Of a stretch of DNA of 64,000 nt, positions 9,830 to 22,357 are shown piece after piece. How positions within the stretch are numbered: position 1 is the stretch's first letter; each line of letters begins with the position of its first letter. A model generated the notes under the pieces. It ran no database searches. It worked only from the letters and a program-made list of their open reading frames with translations, and had not been told where the DNA came from. Position numbers and translations under genes: made by a program. The stretch comes from Cordylochernes scorpioides. Lineage: Eukaryota; Arthropoda; Arachnida; Pseudoscorpiones; Chernetidae. The stretch lies in contig CP092877.1 in the NCBI GenBank assembly GCA_030710605.1, forward strand, positions 40,718,406-40,782,405, given 5' to 3'.

Positions 9830-11015
9830 CAGTAAAACCCCTCTATAGTGAATCCCAATGGGACAGAGCTTTTGGTTCACTATAGCCACGGTTTGGCCAT
9901 TTTTTTAACTTTTCTAAATTTTTAGACCGTATAATCAAAAAACAGCCATACAAACAGGAAAAGGCAACCACTTAATATTGGTCACTTTGTTTTAATTCCC
10001 TAAATTGACTTATTTCTTTACAGCAATGCTGAATATCAAAAGAAGTCATTTGATAATAGGTTCTTCTTATCATTAGCATACATGTTTATATATAAACCTA
10101 TGTATTATTTAAAAATTAAGCCAAATTCCCTAGGCAAAACATTATTAATTATATATTTAAAAGGTATAAGAGTATTTCAGAACATCTTTCTCAAATAATA
10201 TAATACTAAATTTATTTGAAAAATGCCTCTAATACCTTGTTGTTTGAAAGTGAAAAGTGATATTTAAAAATCAGAATTGTGTTAAAATATTGTTATTTCC
10301 ATCAAAGGAATAAAGCTCCGTGTGTTCTGAATCAATTGAGGATGAATCAAAAGTATCCAATTCAGAAAAATCGGACGCGAAACATGTTGATACGATAGCG
10401 CGATCGGTAAAATTGCGAATAAAAAACGCCAATTTGCAAACACAAAATCGGTGGTGAAACGGCCGGCCGGGGGAATATCCGCGAACCCCGAACGAGTCAT
10501 ATACCTAACAAGAATTCCATTCTAAAAATAGAACTGTAGTGGTAGTTTTTGAGAATTTATAAGTCGATTTGTTTGTGGCCAATGAGACACGGGGAACTTG
10601 GGGGAAATGTTTTTTTTTTTTTTCTTCTTCCAATTCCCGTTTCCACATATTCTTCTGAAGTTTATATTAAATTTTGTTTTTAACCTGTTATTCAAACCAT
10701 TTCTGGCTTTAAAATTATTTGTAATTATTTTTCAGCCTAGGTTAAACTTGATATAGAAGGCTTTTAAAAGGGCATGCTGCCACTGTTTTTTTTTTTTTTT
10801 AGAACGCCATTGTTTGTTTCTTTTCTTCCATTTCAAAATTGTCTAATGCAAAGATATTCTATTGAATAAAAGTATAATATGTAAAAATGTATACAACATA
10901 CAGCAAAAATAGAATGGAAATGAAAACAAACAATTACGCTAAATTTTTGTTTTGAAATCGCGATCCGTGAGCTGAAACATGCTCAAAATTTTGTTGTTTT
11001 AAAATTTTTTTAAAT
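9830..11015. mobile_element. Tigger-like element, truncated by gap
   Basis: Left terminus CAGTAAAACCCCTC is preceded by TA. The interior matches 29648-31046, and the right end falls in the N gap. Only spurious short frames. Confidence 0.75.
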
Positions 11016-11115
11016 NNNNNNNNNNNNNNNNNNNNNNNNNNNNNNNNNNNNNNNNNNNNNNNNNNNNNNNNNNNNNNNNNNNNNNNNNNNNNNNNNNNNN
11101 NNNNNNNNNNNNNNN
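11016..11115. other. Assembly gap (100 N)
   Basis: Exactly 100 N, the usual placeholder for a gap of unknown size. To its left is the interior of the Tigger-like element; to its right is mid-copia sequence. Confidence 0.99.
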
Positions 11116-12805
11116 ACCAGAACCAGGAATGACGAGAGGAGAATGAGAGAAGAACGAGATCTTCGTTTGAGAGAAACCGAGGAAGAAGAACTTATAAAAA
11201 GGGGAGTGAGGAGATCTGAAAGATTAAGACTAATGAAGAATAAGGAAAATGTTTCTGATAGAACTTATGAAATTAAATGTCCGAAAGATTACCAAGAAGC
11301 ACTGAATTCTGATAATAGAGAACAATGGATTAAAGCCATGGAAGATGAGATGCAAAAAGGATTACTAAATTAAAAGTTTGGAGATTAATAGATAAGCCTA
11401 AAGATAAAAAATTAATCAAAAGTAAGTAGATTTTTCAATTAAGAAAAATAGTGATGGATCAATTAAAAACTTCAAAATCGAGGCTAGTAGCTACAGGATA
11501 TGATCAAATACTGGGTAGTGATTACCACGAAATTTATTCTCCAACTATAAGACCTGAAACCATAAGAATTCTAATAAAAATGGCTGCAATAAAAAATGTT
11601 ATTCCTCAACAAAAGGACGTTCAAACAGCTTTTTTATATGGTGATTTAGAGGAGGAAATATTTATGATTCAACCTCCTGGATTTGAAAAGGGAAACAATA
11701 AGATTTGTTATCTGATGAAGAGTATTTATGGGCTAAAACAAGCAAGTAGAATGTGGAATAAGAAACTAGATGAATTATTAACCAATGCCGGAATGAAGCA
11801 ATCTGCGAATGATCCATGTTTATATTATAGCAATTTTAAAAGTCATTTCTTATATCTGGGAATTCATGTGGATGATATACTTAGTGTAGGATCTGGTGAC
11901 GATTTTGAGGAAAATATTTGGAAAATATCAAAAGAGAGATTGATATCACGGATTTAGAAGCTGCGAAAAACTTTCTTGGAATGGAATTTGAGTATAGGGA
12001 TGATAGCATTTTTATAAATCAAAAGAAATATATAGAAGAAATATTGGTAGCCTATAATTTGCATGATTGCAATCCTTCGAAGGCTCCGTTATGCATTTCT
12101 ACAAATTATGATTTATTTGAGAATAGTAAGTCGATTGATCAAAAATACTATCAAGAAATTGTTGGAAAGTTGATTTACATAGCAATTAGAACAAGACCGG
12201 ACATATGTTATGCTATAAGCAATATGAGTAGATTTAATAAAGATCCTAGAGAGGTTCACATGAATGGATTTTAAAAAATATATTAAGATATTTAAAGGGA
12301 ACTATGAACTATGAATTGATCTACTCTAGGGGAGATTCAAGTATTGTAACTTATACTGATGCGAGTTGGGACAGAACAGCTGATGCGAGATCGTATTCTG
12401 GTTTTGTTATAGAAATAAAACAATTTACTTAATTGGAAGAGTAATAAACAAAGATCTGTTGCCTTGTCAACTGCAGAGAGTGAATTGGAAGCCTTATCTG
12501 AAGGAATTAAAGAATTAATTTGGACACGTAACATCATTAGAGAAATGAAGATTAATTTGAAAGATCAAATTACTGTTTATTGTGACAGCCAGAATGCCAT
12601 TTCAATGATTAAGTCAAAAAATATGAAAGCAAGTACGAAGTACTTAAATAGAAAGTGCCACTTCATTAGACAAATTGTGGAAGATGAAGAAATTGAAGTT
12701 TTGCATATCCCTTCAGAAGAAATGAAAGCGGACCATCTCACCAAGACTGTGGATGCTGTCAAGCTTAAGAACTGCATATGTGGTGGAGTTATTTTTGAAA
12801 AATGA
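11116..12805 (+). pseudogene. Copia retrotransposon pol relic (RT and RNase H)
   Basis: The plus strand holds broken frames in copia order. First comes an acidic/basic linker (11143-11373), then reverse transcriptase (11451-11957) with KDVQTAFLYGDLEEEIFM, YGLKQASRMWN and HVDDILSVG. Next are the RT thumb/connection (11918-12274) with a frame overlap, and RNase H (12464-12805) with STAESELEALSEG and the motif YCDSQNAI. Stops and frameshifts separate them, so it is dead. Gag, protease and integrase are missing into the gap. The linker resembles the one in the second copia relic (39160-39300), so they belong to related families. Confidence 0.85.
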
Positions 12806-12830
12806 AAATTGAAAATTTGAAGGGGAGATT

Positions 12831-13095
12831 TGTTGATGTTAATTATTTAAAATATTCATTTTCATTCTGTGATTGAATTAATCTGTGATTTAATTTATTC
12901 TGTGGTGTTGAGTGTATATATATATATGTATTTCTTTGAGAGTGGTGTGGGAGAGAGTATATGTGGAGACGTTTAGGCGTAAGAGTTTGTAAGAGTTATT
13001 TAGATTTATTATAGAAATTTATATTCATAGTTTTTTGTGCCTTCAATAAAGAAATTTTATGTTTTAATAGAGTATTTATTACGATTCTCCCAACA
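12831..13095 (+). mobile_element. Copia 3' LTR
   Basis: Begins TGTTGATG and ends CCCAACA (265 bp), directly after the purine tract GAAGGGGAGATT that would prime plus-strand synthesis. It contains an AATAAA near its 3' third. The 5' LTR is not in the window. Confidence 0.7.
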
Positions 13096-13109
13096 GTCCC
13101 AAGCACAAT

Positions 13110-13460
13110 AACGGATTTTATTGAATGTAAAATGGCTACTTTAAAGAACAACATAAATGAAACTTTTCAAATCTTCTTCCCTAATAACATACCAAAATAT
13201 TTCCTGCAAACTTTCACAATTCTCAATTCATTTCTAATCATGGAAATTTCAAAAGCTTTTTAAAAAGAATTAAAGCGGTGGAAGACCCGAGTTATTTTTG
13301 GGGACATGAGGAACAAACCTCAAAACATCTTTTACTAGATTGTCCTGTTTTCAAGACTACAGAATCAAAAATTAATAATTAATAGTAACAGATCCAAGTA
13401 TTTTTATTTCCAGTATAGAAATGTATATTAAATTCAATACCCTTTGTAGATATATTTTGA
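13110..13460 (+). mobile_element. LINE ORF2 3' tail relic
   Basis: Plus-strand frames with shifts read like the C-terminal zinc-knuckle region of a LINE (SKHLLLDCPVFK preceded by WGHEEQT). Related in structure to the minus-strand relic at 14095-14600. Not functional. Confidence 0.5.
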
Positions 13461-13691
13461 ATTATATAGCAAAAAATATCTTTAAAGAAACTGATCATTT
13501 ATATTATGCTTATTGTACATATTAACAGACACTTCTTCCTTTTTTTTCTCTCATTCTCATTGTTAGCATCATATGACTATTCTATCAGGGCCTAAAATTA
13601 TTGTATATATATGTATAGACAAATGTACAGGCATACATGTATGACAGCGTAAGTGTCCCTAGGGGGATATAGCGCTTTAAATTGAAATATA
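13461..13691. other. No feature seen
   Basis: AT-rich sequence without a supported frame or repeat. Confidence 0.4.
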
Positions 13692-13860
13692 AAAAAATAC
13701 CTGAGATACAAGTACAACTTGAATCCTTACCTAGGCCTTGGTTGACTTTGTACCTGAGATACAAGTACAACTTGAATCCTTACCTAGGCCTTGGTTGACT
13801 TTGTACCTGAGATACAAGTACAACTTGAATCCTTACCTAGGCCGTGGTTGACTTTTTTTT
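13692..13860. repeat. Tandem repeat, 53 bp period, three copies
   Basis: CTGAGATACAAGTACAACTT recurs at 13701, 13754 and 13807 with only isolated changes. A single diverged copy lies near 14530. No coding sense. Confidence 0.85.
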
Positions 13861-14094
13861 TTCATTATTTCAACACACAAAACGCGATATCCCGGCTAGG
13901 GATAATTGCGTCGATTTACATTTTTTTCAAACAGAATCAGTTATAATATGATGCACTAGCGCGCCATCTGTTATTAAAATTCGAAACTATTTAATTTTAA
14001 TTTCAAAAAGAACCATACGCCTTTAAAATAGAATCAGTTATAAACATATTATACAAGAAAAAGTAATTAAAAATAAAAAGAAAAGCAATAATAT

Positions 14095-14600
14095 ACATTA
14101 GGAACCTAAACCTTTCAGGTTTGAAAGATAATCATAAATATATTCACAAAGATAGTTAAATCTATGATAATTATTTCTGCTATTTACAAATTGATATAGA
14201 TCTACAACATTGTTTATTGTCTGTTGTTTAGCTCTAAAGAAGAGTGGGCATTCCAGCAGTAGGTGTCTCGAGTCCTGGAATTTGTTACCACAGTGACAGC
14301 TAGAGTCCTCAATCGCTCCAATTTTTGATAAAATCCCTTAAAATTTCCATGGTTCTTTGTAAACTGAGCATTATAAAAATTCGAACGGAAAAATTTTGGA
14401 ATTCCAAACATGAAAAAGCTTTGGAATGTTTCATTTGTTTTTATAAATAATTCATCCATTTTTGCACTTAAAAATGAACTAATTATACTCGGAGAATGTG
14501 GTTTAAAAGCATTTTGATCCTTGGTCGACTTTGTACCTGAGATACAGGTATAAGGACCAAATAAGGACCACACCATTAGTGACCAAACATAAGGCAATAA
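14095..14600 (-). pseudogene. LINE ORF2 C-terminal relic
   Basis: The minus strand encodes SSCHCGNKFQDSRHLLLECPLF (split by a frameshift from the upstream MDELFIKTNETFQ part). This is the CxC...HxxxC zinc knuckle that closes many LINE ORF2 proteins. The frame then ends near 14100 with a stop. Truncated and shifted, hence inactive. Confidence 0.65.
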
Positions 14601-14660
14601 CGCTCCATATATAAGAAATGATATGAAAGCTTATGCGTGTTTTTATTTTGAGCTTTTTAG

Positions 14661-14930
14661 ATGTCTACACTTTTGTGCCTGGCAAGACTAATTTGCGAGA
14701 ATCTCTCTCTCTTTTTGCTTTTCTTATTCAACTTTAAAGAAAGTGCAAATGAAGTTCATCAAATACTCTATAGCACCTATGGAAACAATTCTCCTTCACT
14801 AAGCGCCTGTCAAGAATGGTTTAAACAATCCAAATCTGAAGAATTTAACAACAACGATACGGAAAGGCACCAAAAGAGTTCGAAGATGAGAAGTTGCAAG
14901 CATTATTGGATGAAGACGATGCTCAAATAC
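14661..14930 (+). pseudogene. Mariner transposase N-terminal relic
   Basis: The frame contains FNFKESANEVHQILYSTYG followed by ACQEWFKQSKSEEFN, the mariner helix-turn-helix pattern. After a frameshift comes LQALLDEDDAQ. The catalytic DD34D part is absent. Confidence 0.7.
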
Positions 14931-14999
14931 ATACGTACAGTTATGTATTGTTTCAGTAAATATGTTTGATATACCTATATAATACAAGTAAAACTTCAA

Positions 15000-16362
15000 T
15001 ATAGTTTGAATAAACTTATTCTTATAATATATTTTCTATCATTCTATGAATGTTAATTGTGTTGTCTAATACCTAATGTGTGCCCTGATCTTCTCTACTG
15101 TCAAAAGCACTAATTCTCATCTATATTGAGTGGGTCATCTTGGACCAAGTTCTAATAGGAAGAGAACAGTACTCTTCTGTGATCTCCTAGAGTTTCTTGG
15201 ATTTCTCTTCAGAACTGACTTTTTAGTTTGTTCAACACTCGTTTGCACAGTCTAAGGTAACAAATATCCTTTACTTAGTATTCTAGCACCACGATCTCAA
15301 GTTGAGCTGTATATGTAAATATTGGGATAATTATTTTGAGAATGCTACTTGATAATATGATCCTTCAGAATTTTGTGATTTTATTGTGGCCTATATGCGC
15401 TCTTTGTCCAGAAATAAATCTCCGCGACCAGATCTGCCTTGTTCCTGATCTATTGTTCCCATAACATGAAAGAGAGGGGTAAAGAATTTGTTCTAGTTTT
15501 CCAATATTTTATCAATAAGTTTTTTGTATCAATGAACAAGCCTGACCATAGTGGCTTGCCAATAGAAAACCTTGTAGGATCCAGATGGCATGGTAATCTG
15601 GGTAGAGGTAATTGATCATTTTGTTTTGAGGGACGCGGTCGCAGAAGCTTGATGGAAATAGGATTCCATCCAGACAATGCACGTCGATCCACTTCATGCT
15701 AGGGTGTTAAACAAAATGCATTGTTTTAATGCATTTTTAAAGGGAAAGGTGCCACTTTAGGAACATGTATACCATCCTCTTGCAGAATTACATTGTATTC
15801 TAGCTCATACTATTTCACCAGCTAAAGCATCATTTTGGTAAATTCAAACGATTTTATATAATGTTATGAAATCTAAGTAGCCCCTATAATGATAAGGGCC
15901 AAATTCGAAACCATGCTATAAAGTTAGGCTTTTGTGTGAATTTGCCAAAACTGATGCTGCGGCTCATTCTTTATCAATACAAATATGTACTGAACTGGGC
16001 TAATAAACCCAATAGTTGTTATTATGCATTTTTAAAAGAAGGGGTACCACTTTTCATCATAAATGACCAGCTTCGTCTGATTTTCACAATTGTAAGTTTG
16101 AAAAACGAATGTGGGTCTTAGATTAATTAAAAACTGCCCAGATAAATTAATTTTGTGAAAACAGTTGTCGTTGTTTTTTTAATTTCGCAGGAAGAAATTC
16201 TTTTATTGAAGACCCTTGTATCTATTTGTGAAGGTAGTTTACACAGACAATACTATTTGTGAGATATTTATAACCCTTTTATCCTGGAGCGCAGAACGCT
16301 AACTACTCACCTATAACTATTAGTAATACATTCCTTTTTTAATAATAGTCTCAACATATTTT
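15000..16362. other. Unassigned intergenic sequence
   Basis: Contains two overlapping minus-strand frames (15450-15697) with no recognisable domain and an AT-rich remainder. Nothing here can be assigned with confidence. Confidence 0.35.
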
Positions 16363-16369
16363 ATCTCTG

Positions 16370-16562
16370 ATATGTAGCTAGCAATAAATATGTATATATA
16401 TGTTTCTATGAAAATGTTAATCTGCAAGACGCAGGTTATCATCATCCCTTTTTGATTTGTTTTTGTCACTTTGGCGGTTCGCAAATAAACAACAAAAGCT
16501 GTATCAGACATTATAAAGACAATAAAGATTTTCTGATAATAAGAATGTACAAAGATGTTGCA
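16370..16562 (+). mobile_element. Ty3/gypsy 5' LTR
   Basis: 193 bp, almost identical to 22932-23124 with a handful of substitutions. Starts ATATGTAGCTAGC and ends GATGTTGCA. Contains AATAAA (polyadenylation type) twice. Confidence 0.85.
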
Positions 16563-16750
16563 TTTGGCGACGAGGATATAAGAGTAAGTACCCTTGAATT
16601 TCGAAGTAAATATTTTTAGAAAATTTCTTCGATTTTGCATATAATTGAAAGTTATTTTTAAAAGACACAAATTGCAAAGTTTTAAGATGCAAATTTAAGA
16701 TAGAGTAAAAGAAAATTTTAAGAAGCTATGTTTTAGTATAAATATATATA

Positions 16751-18589
16751 TTGCATATATATGTTGTTATAAAAAAAATGGCTAGTTACCAATTTAAAGA
16801 ATATAATGAGGAAAGTGAAACTTTTGAAACGTTTTATGAACGATTGGAACAGTTTCTCATATTGGAGGAGGCAGGGGATAAGAATAAAAAGGCTTATCTC
16901 CTAACCCTCATGGGAAGTAAAACATATGGTGTTTTGAAGAATCTGTGCAGTCCTATTCTACCTAAAAATAAAACCTTTGATAACCTAATAGATATCTTGA
17001 AAAGGTACTTCTCTCCAAAGCGTTCAATTGTAGTAGAGAGGTTCATTTTTTTTAAAAGAATGCAATTAAAGGAAGAAAGCATCTCGGATTACTTGGTGGA
17101 AATTAAGCGTTTGGCTTCCTCGTGCAACTTTGGAGGATTTCTGGAGGATTCTTTACGTCATAAAATGGTCTGTGGTTTATATAATGCCAAAATACAAAAT
17201 AGAATTTTGTCGGAGGGCGACATTTCTTTGGCTAAAGTAATTGAGATAGCATTATCTATGGAAGCGGCCGAGAAAAATACAAAATTATTTCATTTGGAGC
17301 AGGGTGAAGATTGTGTGGATAAGTTGAGGATGGAACGCAAGGTTGAATCAAATTTCCAGAATGGCAAATGTAAACATTGTGGTAAACTGCATAAAGAACC
17401 ATGTATAATTAAGGAGGCGATATGCTTTACGTGTAATGAAAAAGGACACATTGCCCCAATATGTTGGAGCAGTAGAAGAAATCTAAGGCAACATCAGAAT
17501 CAGCCGGGAAATATATATCAGATAGGAGACCAAGAAGAGGAGGAAGAGTATGTCCAGAAAATTATAAGCGTGACGATACCTGAGTATAAAATTAATTTCC
17601 CCTCAAGTGACCCTCCGTATCTGATGGAGTTAAAAGTAGAAGGAAACTTTATTAAATTTGAAATGGATACGGGTAGTGGTCTAACACTGATATCGGAAAA
17701 GGATTTTAAAAATAGTCTTCCACATTTGAAATTGGAAAAAGCGAGTATTATTGTAAGAACTTATGATGGTAGCGTGGTACCCATTCTGGGTAAAATCAAT
17801 GTCAAAGTGGAGTGTCAATATATGACTTACAAACATAGAGCATTGGTGGTGAAAGGAAAAAAGAGGGCTTTGATGGGAAGAGAATGGATAAATAGATTGA
17901 AATTGGGCTGTTTCGCGGTAAAACATATACCTGTGGAAATTACCATTGAGGAAATTTTGAAGGAAAATCAAGCCTTATTTGTGGAGACAACTGAACCAAT
18001 AAAAGGTTTCACATTTTCAGTAAACATGTGTGATGTGAATCCAATTTTCCATAGGGCTCGTCCGGTGCCTTTCGCCATTAGGCCAGCAGTTACTGAAGCA
18101 TTAGACAAAATGGTGGCTAAGGGTTATCTATGTGCAAGCAGTAAATGGGCCACTCCAGTGGTTGTAGTGCCGAAGAAAAATAAAGAGATCAGAATTTGCT
18201 GTGACTTCAAGGTAACTCTAAATAGATATTTGGACACTGCGGCCCATCCCCTTCCCACACAGCAAGATTTATTCTCCACATTGGCCAAGGGAAAATACTT
18301 TTCTAAATTGGACTTGAGGAACGCTTATCTGCAATTAGAGGTGGACTCAGGCACCCGACCGATACTAACTATAAATACTCATAAAGGGCTTTTCAGGTTT
18401 AAGAGAATGCCATTTGGATTGGCAAATGCGCCCAGTTATTTTCAATCTGTAATGGATAGGGTTTTGTCGGGTATAGGAGGCGTAATTTGCTATATTGATG
18501 ATGTCCTTATAGCCACAGCATCAATTGAAGAACATCTAGCGTTGTTGAAGACTATATTTGCTCACTTGGCAAGTATAATATCAAACTAA
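16751..18589 (+). pseudogene. Ty3/gypsy gag, protease and RT N-terminal part
   Basis: A 612-codon frame. Gag-like helical region (about residues 10-190), CCHC knuckle CFTCNEKGHIAPIC (near 225-238), then the aspartic protease site EMDTGSGLTLIS (near 300). RT follows with motifs YFSKLDLRNAYLQLEVD, RFKRMPFGLANAP and the catalytic YIDDVL. A frameshift just after this motif ends the frame prematurely. Gag and pol share one frame, as in several animal Ty3 lineages. Confidence 0.9.
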
Positions 18590-19438
18590 AGAAAGAAAAA
18601 TGCTTATTTTTCTCAAAAAGAAATTGCATATTTAGGACATCTTGTCACGGGAGAGGGCATCAGACCTTTGGATCATAAGGTAAAAGCAATACAGAGAGCC
18701 AAAACGCCTACGAATATCCCTGAATTAAGTTCATTTCTTGGTTTAGTTAACTTTTATAGGAAGTTCATACCCAATTTGCCAGAGCTTTTAAAGCCTCTTC
18801 ATGAGCTTCTTCACAAAAAACGTCCTTGGGTTTGGACAAAGGAATGTGGAGAGGCCATTGACAAGTGCAAGAATTGCATTACCTCTGAGAGGGTGCTAGT
18901 CCCATATGATACGACTTTGCCATTGTGTTTGGCCACTGATGCATCGCAGATTGGAGTGGGCGGTGTGTTGTCACATATTATAGAAGGCCAGGAGAGACCG
19001 ATTATGTTTGCCTCACGGACTTTAACGGGAGCAGAACATAATTATTCTCAGATTGAGAAGGAGGCTCTAGCCATTATTTATGGAGTAACCAAGTTTCATC
19101 AATTTATTTATGGAAGAAAATTTATCCTTATTACAGACAATAAGCCATTGGTGACCATTTTGGGCCCAAGATCAGGAATTCCCACCTTATCTACTTCAAG
19201 ATTGCAGCGTTGGGCGCTTATTTTGTCAGCTTATACTTACGATATTAAATTTCGAAGAACTCATGACCATGGGAATGCAGATCTTCTGTCACGTTTTCCT
19301 GTGGGTTGTGAAGAAATTCCAAGACTAAATAATGTCTATGCTTTATCCTATGTGGAAGAATTGCCAATCACAGCAGAGGAAATTGCCACGGAAACTGAAA
19401 AAGACGAAGTGCTCTCATTAGCCAAATTTTATACTTAG
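18590..19438 (+). pseudogene. Ty3/gypsy RT thumb and RNase H
   Basis: After the frameshift the pol sequence resumes (YLGHLVTGEGI, then an open frame from 18668). RNase H motifs are LATDASQIGVGGVL, EKEALAIIYGV and LITDNKPL. It ends at a premature TAG at 19436. Confidence 0.85.
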
Positions 19439-20176
19439 CAAGGCTGGCCTGAAAAGGTGGTTAATCACCTCAGACCTTATTTTTAAAGGAAACTTGAGCT
19501 AACTCTAGTGTTCGGTTTGGGGAATGAGAGTCGTCATTCCACCATCTCTCAGAATAAAAATGTTGAACTGTCTTCATGAGACTCATTCCGGTATGAACAA
19601 AATGAAGGCTGTAGCAAGATCACATTTTTGGTGGCCAAATCTAGATACCCAAATCGAGTTTTTGGTAAATAAGTGCAGAAGCTGTCAGCAATCCCAGGAT
19701 GGGCCAAATAAAGGAAAATGGCAACCCTGGAAATGGTCAACCAGACCTTGGCAAAGAATTCATATTGATTTTGCAAATAAGGAAACCATCAATTTATTAA
19801 TAGTAGTAGATAGTCATTCAAAGTGGATCGAAGCCATCCCAATGAGAGAGACCACCACACGCAAAACCATTGAGCAACTACGGCGACTTTTTTCTTCCTA
19901 TGGTTTACCGGAGGAACTTGTGTCTTATAATGGACCTCAGTTTACTGGTTGTGAAATGAAAAGTTTCCTGGAAGGAATTGGAATTAAACAAACATTGATC
20001 CCGGCGTACCACCCGCAAAGTAATGGCTTGGCTGAAAGAGCGGTTAGAACAATTAAGACTGCTCTGGATAAAAATAAAAGAAAAATTGGGGATACCATTC
20101 AAGACACCTTATCAAAAGTTCTTCTGGCATATCGAAGCATCCCGCATGTGACAACGGGAAAGACTCCATCAGAGCT
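19439..20176 (+). pseudogene. Ty3/gypsy integrase, N-terminal and core
   Basis: Further shifts lie between 19439 and 19523. The frame from 19524 then contains the HHCC zinc finger (HETHSG...CRSCQQ) and the DDE core with IHIDFA, SYNGPQFTG and HPQSNGLAERAVRT. In SYNGPQF the usual catalytic D (TDNG) is replaced by Y, a sign of decay. Coding stops at the 2.18 kb insertion. Confidence 0.85.
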
Positions 20177-20405
20177 TGTTAGCTCAGCTCCTGGTCTGAC
20201 GAAATATAAATCTACTGTACTTGTAGTTTCAAACGATGTATGTCTAATTCTGATCCATTAAAATATCGGAGAAAATGATTTAAAAAAAAAAACTCAATGG
20301 CAAACACATAAAAACACAAAAAACATCATAAGACTAATCTACTTATATATTTGCCTTATTCTGTCTGTTTGTTTGTCTGAAGCTCACGGATGGGAATTTT
20401 CATAA

Positions 20406-20476
20406 CCATCGGTGGTTCTGTGGTAGAATGCTCGCCTGCCACGCGGGCGGCCCGGGTTCGATTCCCGGCCGATGCA
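20406..20476 (+). tRNA. tRNA-Gly(GCC)-like sequence, likely SINE head
   Basis: 71 nt, cloverleaf folds by eye, anticodon GCC in loop CTGCCAC, T-arm GGTTCGATTCC. The first acceptor base is C where G is expected, so the terminal pair is lost. It is followed by a T-run and a fixed tail (ACTCATTTATATTAT) shared with the two minus-strand copies, so it belongs to a repeat and is less likely a working tRNA gene. Confidence 0.55.
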
Positions 20477-20519
20477 TTTTTTTTTTTACAATTTTTAAAA
20501 CTCATTTATATATTATACA

Positions 20520-21175
20520 AGAATGACATCCACGGCGCCAATTTATAATTGTAACGAATAGTTTTTGAATAAAAGAATTTAATCGGGTAAAACCCGGGCG
20601 TTGCCCGGGTCATTCGTATATAATAATTGTATAAACGAATGCAAGACAAAATCACCGCGAATGTTTCTTTTCTTTAAGGCAATTTCTTTTTAAGGCAATT
20701 ATCGTTATTTATCGTTAATTTTTGTTTCGATTTTATTGAAAAAAAAACGATATGGTGCCTTTAAAAAATGATCTTTATTTCTATGCAGTTTTCTATTAAA
20801 AAGTAAATATACCTAAGTTCATGTTGCAAATGTAATTATCTCTATCGATTTAGTAGGTGAAATGCAAAAAAAAATCGACATGATGAAATCTTTACGAAAA
20901 TTCACATTTTTATTTTTATATTTTCAAAACAAACACAGTTTGGGGCGGGACGTTTCACAAGAGGGACATCCACGGCGCCAATTTATAATTGTAACGAATA
21001 GTATTTTAATTAAAACATTTTAAAAACACACAGTTTGGAACGGGACGTTTCACAAGAGTGACATCCATGGCGCCAATTCATAATTGTAACGAATAGTATT
21101 TGAATTAAAACGTATTTAGAATATATACGCACTCGGGTAAAACCCGGGCGTTGCCCGGGCCATTCGTCTAGTGGG
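20520..21175 (-). repeat. CCCGGG-headed repeats, minus orientation
   Basis: Three blocks with CACGGCGCCAATTTATAATTG and two copies of the CCCGGGCGTTGCCCGGG hairpin, ending at CATTCGTCTAG. Non-coding. Confidence 0.6.
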
Positions 21176-22340
21176 ATTATAAACGCTTAAAAATCTGTAG
21201 TTATAAAGGTTCCATGCCAAACCAATAATAGAATGCTACTAGATGAATTAAACAAATCAGAAAATTTGATGTAGATCAATAAAATTTACACATCGTAAGA
21301 GACCCAACTATAATATTCAAGGGGTATCTTAAAAAGAAGATTAAACACACGAACTTCATTCAACTCATATGTAGAATGAATTCTGATCAACAAAAATTTG
21401 AAAATGAAATAAAGTTCAACCTACAATGAGATCTAACTCTATATCACAATATAGTATTAAGGATAACTCCTAAAGTTGAGCAAATAAAAAAAAGGAAAGG
21501 AAGACAATTGATAATAAATAAACCAAAATTGTTTATTTCAGCATCCAATGATGATTTCTTTTTACACACACTTATAATATGCACATAAGAAAAAAATGAT
21601 GTTAGCCTAGGTAAATTGTCTAAAAAACTAAACTAACTATAAAAGAGAAATGTATAATTCTTAACTTCCTATTGATGACTTAAAAAAAATCTTACTTACA
21701 TTTGCAGTTGCTCCCCTTTGCACCCTTCCTTGACCACCCTAAGACTGACTTTTTTCTCTCCCAGGGTGACCAAAATCATAACCGAAAAATAAAAAAAATA
21801 AAAAATCTTTTTCTGGTCACCTTCTGTGAAAAAAAAATATATATACTGAAATAAAATCTAAAATTATTTCTTCATTACAAATTAATTAGATAATTCATGA
21901 GAATGATCTAAATTAATATATTCTAATTTATAAAAGAATATAATTAATTTATCAATTCCCCTGAATCATAAAACCAATTTGTAAAATGATTTTAAAATTA
22001 TTTAATAAATAATTCAGATGAATTATTTCGAATCTACTCCTACTATTAAACAAAAAAAATAGCCTAGGCCAACATAAAAAATATTTACATAAAATAATAA
22101 AATAAGGCATGCGTTAGAAATTTGTATGGTGTAATTTGATGTCCCTCAGGCCTTTAAAAGGTTCTTCTCAGGCTGTAGGATGCATAAGCCACTGGATTTC
22201 AGGCCACATGATAGGTCAGCCCATGGTGTGCCAGTGGTCTGCAGAATCAGGTCAGGGGCATCCTGCACATCCAACATCCAGCCGAGAACCTTGTTTCCTG
22301 AAATTCACTCAATGTTTTGATTGTTGGGTCTGAGTCCAAA
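21176..22340. other. AT-rich part of the insertion, no gene
   Basis: No recognisable frame. The last 200 bases (from about 22135) are less AT-rich and contain short frames without similarity that I recognise. Confidence 0.35.
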
Positions 22341-22357
22341 AATGGACCTAACAAGCT

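Larger units (their letters stand above)
1..11015. repeat. Segmental duplication, copy A (interrupted, ends at gap)
   Basis: The order of repeats here matches 24549-31047 almost base for base by eye: Penelope fragment, SINE, MITEs, hammerhead-type repeat, LINE tail, CCCGGG-headed repeat, SINE pair and Tigger-like element. Copy A has one extra 4.8 kb Penelope-like insertion (2144-6945). It lacks the insertions that copy B carries at about 28611-29300 and 29911-30109. It also lacks about 50 bases in the small Penelope fragment. The left edge lies outside the window and the right edge is lost in the N gap, so the true length is unknown. Confidence 0.85.
20177..22353. mobile_element. 2.18 kb insertion in Ty3 integrase
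   Basis: Bounded by inverted hexamers TGTTAG...CTAACA and a 4 bp duplication AGCT (20173-20176, 22354-22357). The TG...CA ends and short duplication suggest an LTR-type or related element. Removing it would restore the integrase reading frame. No clear pol genes inside; it holds a tRNA-Gly-bearing unit (20406-20476) and two minus-oriented CCCGGG-headed repeats, so it is itself a composite. Confidence 0.65.

Noticed and set aside
13692-13860. Possible CRISPR-like array
   Set aside because: The copies are contiguous tandem repeats with no spacers, in a eukaryotic genome.
15450-15697. Two overlapping minus-strand ORFs of 61-80 codons
   Set aside because: No recognisable domain, both frames equally open, no splice context. 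Kept only as unassigned sequence.
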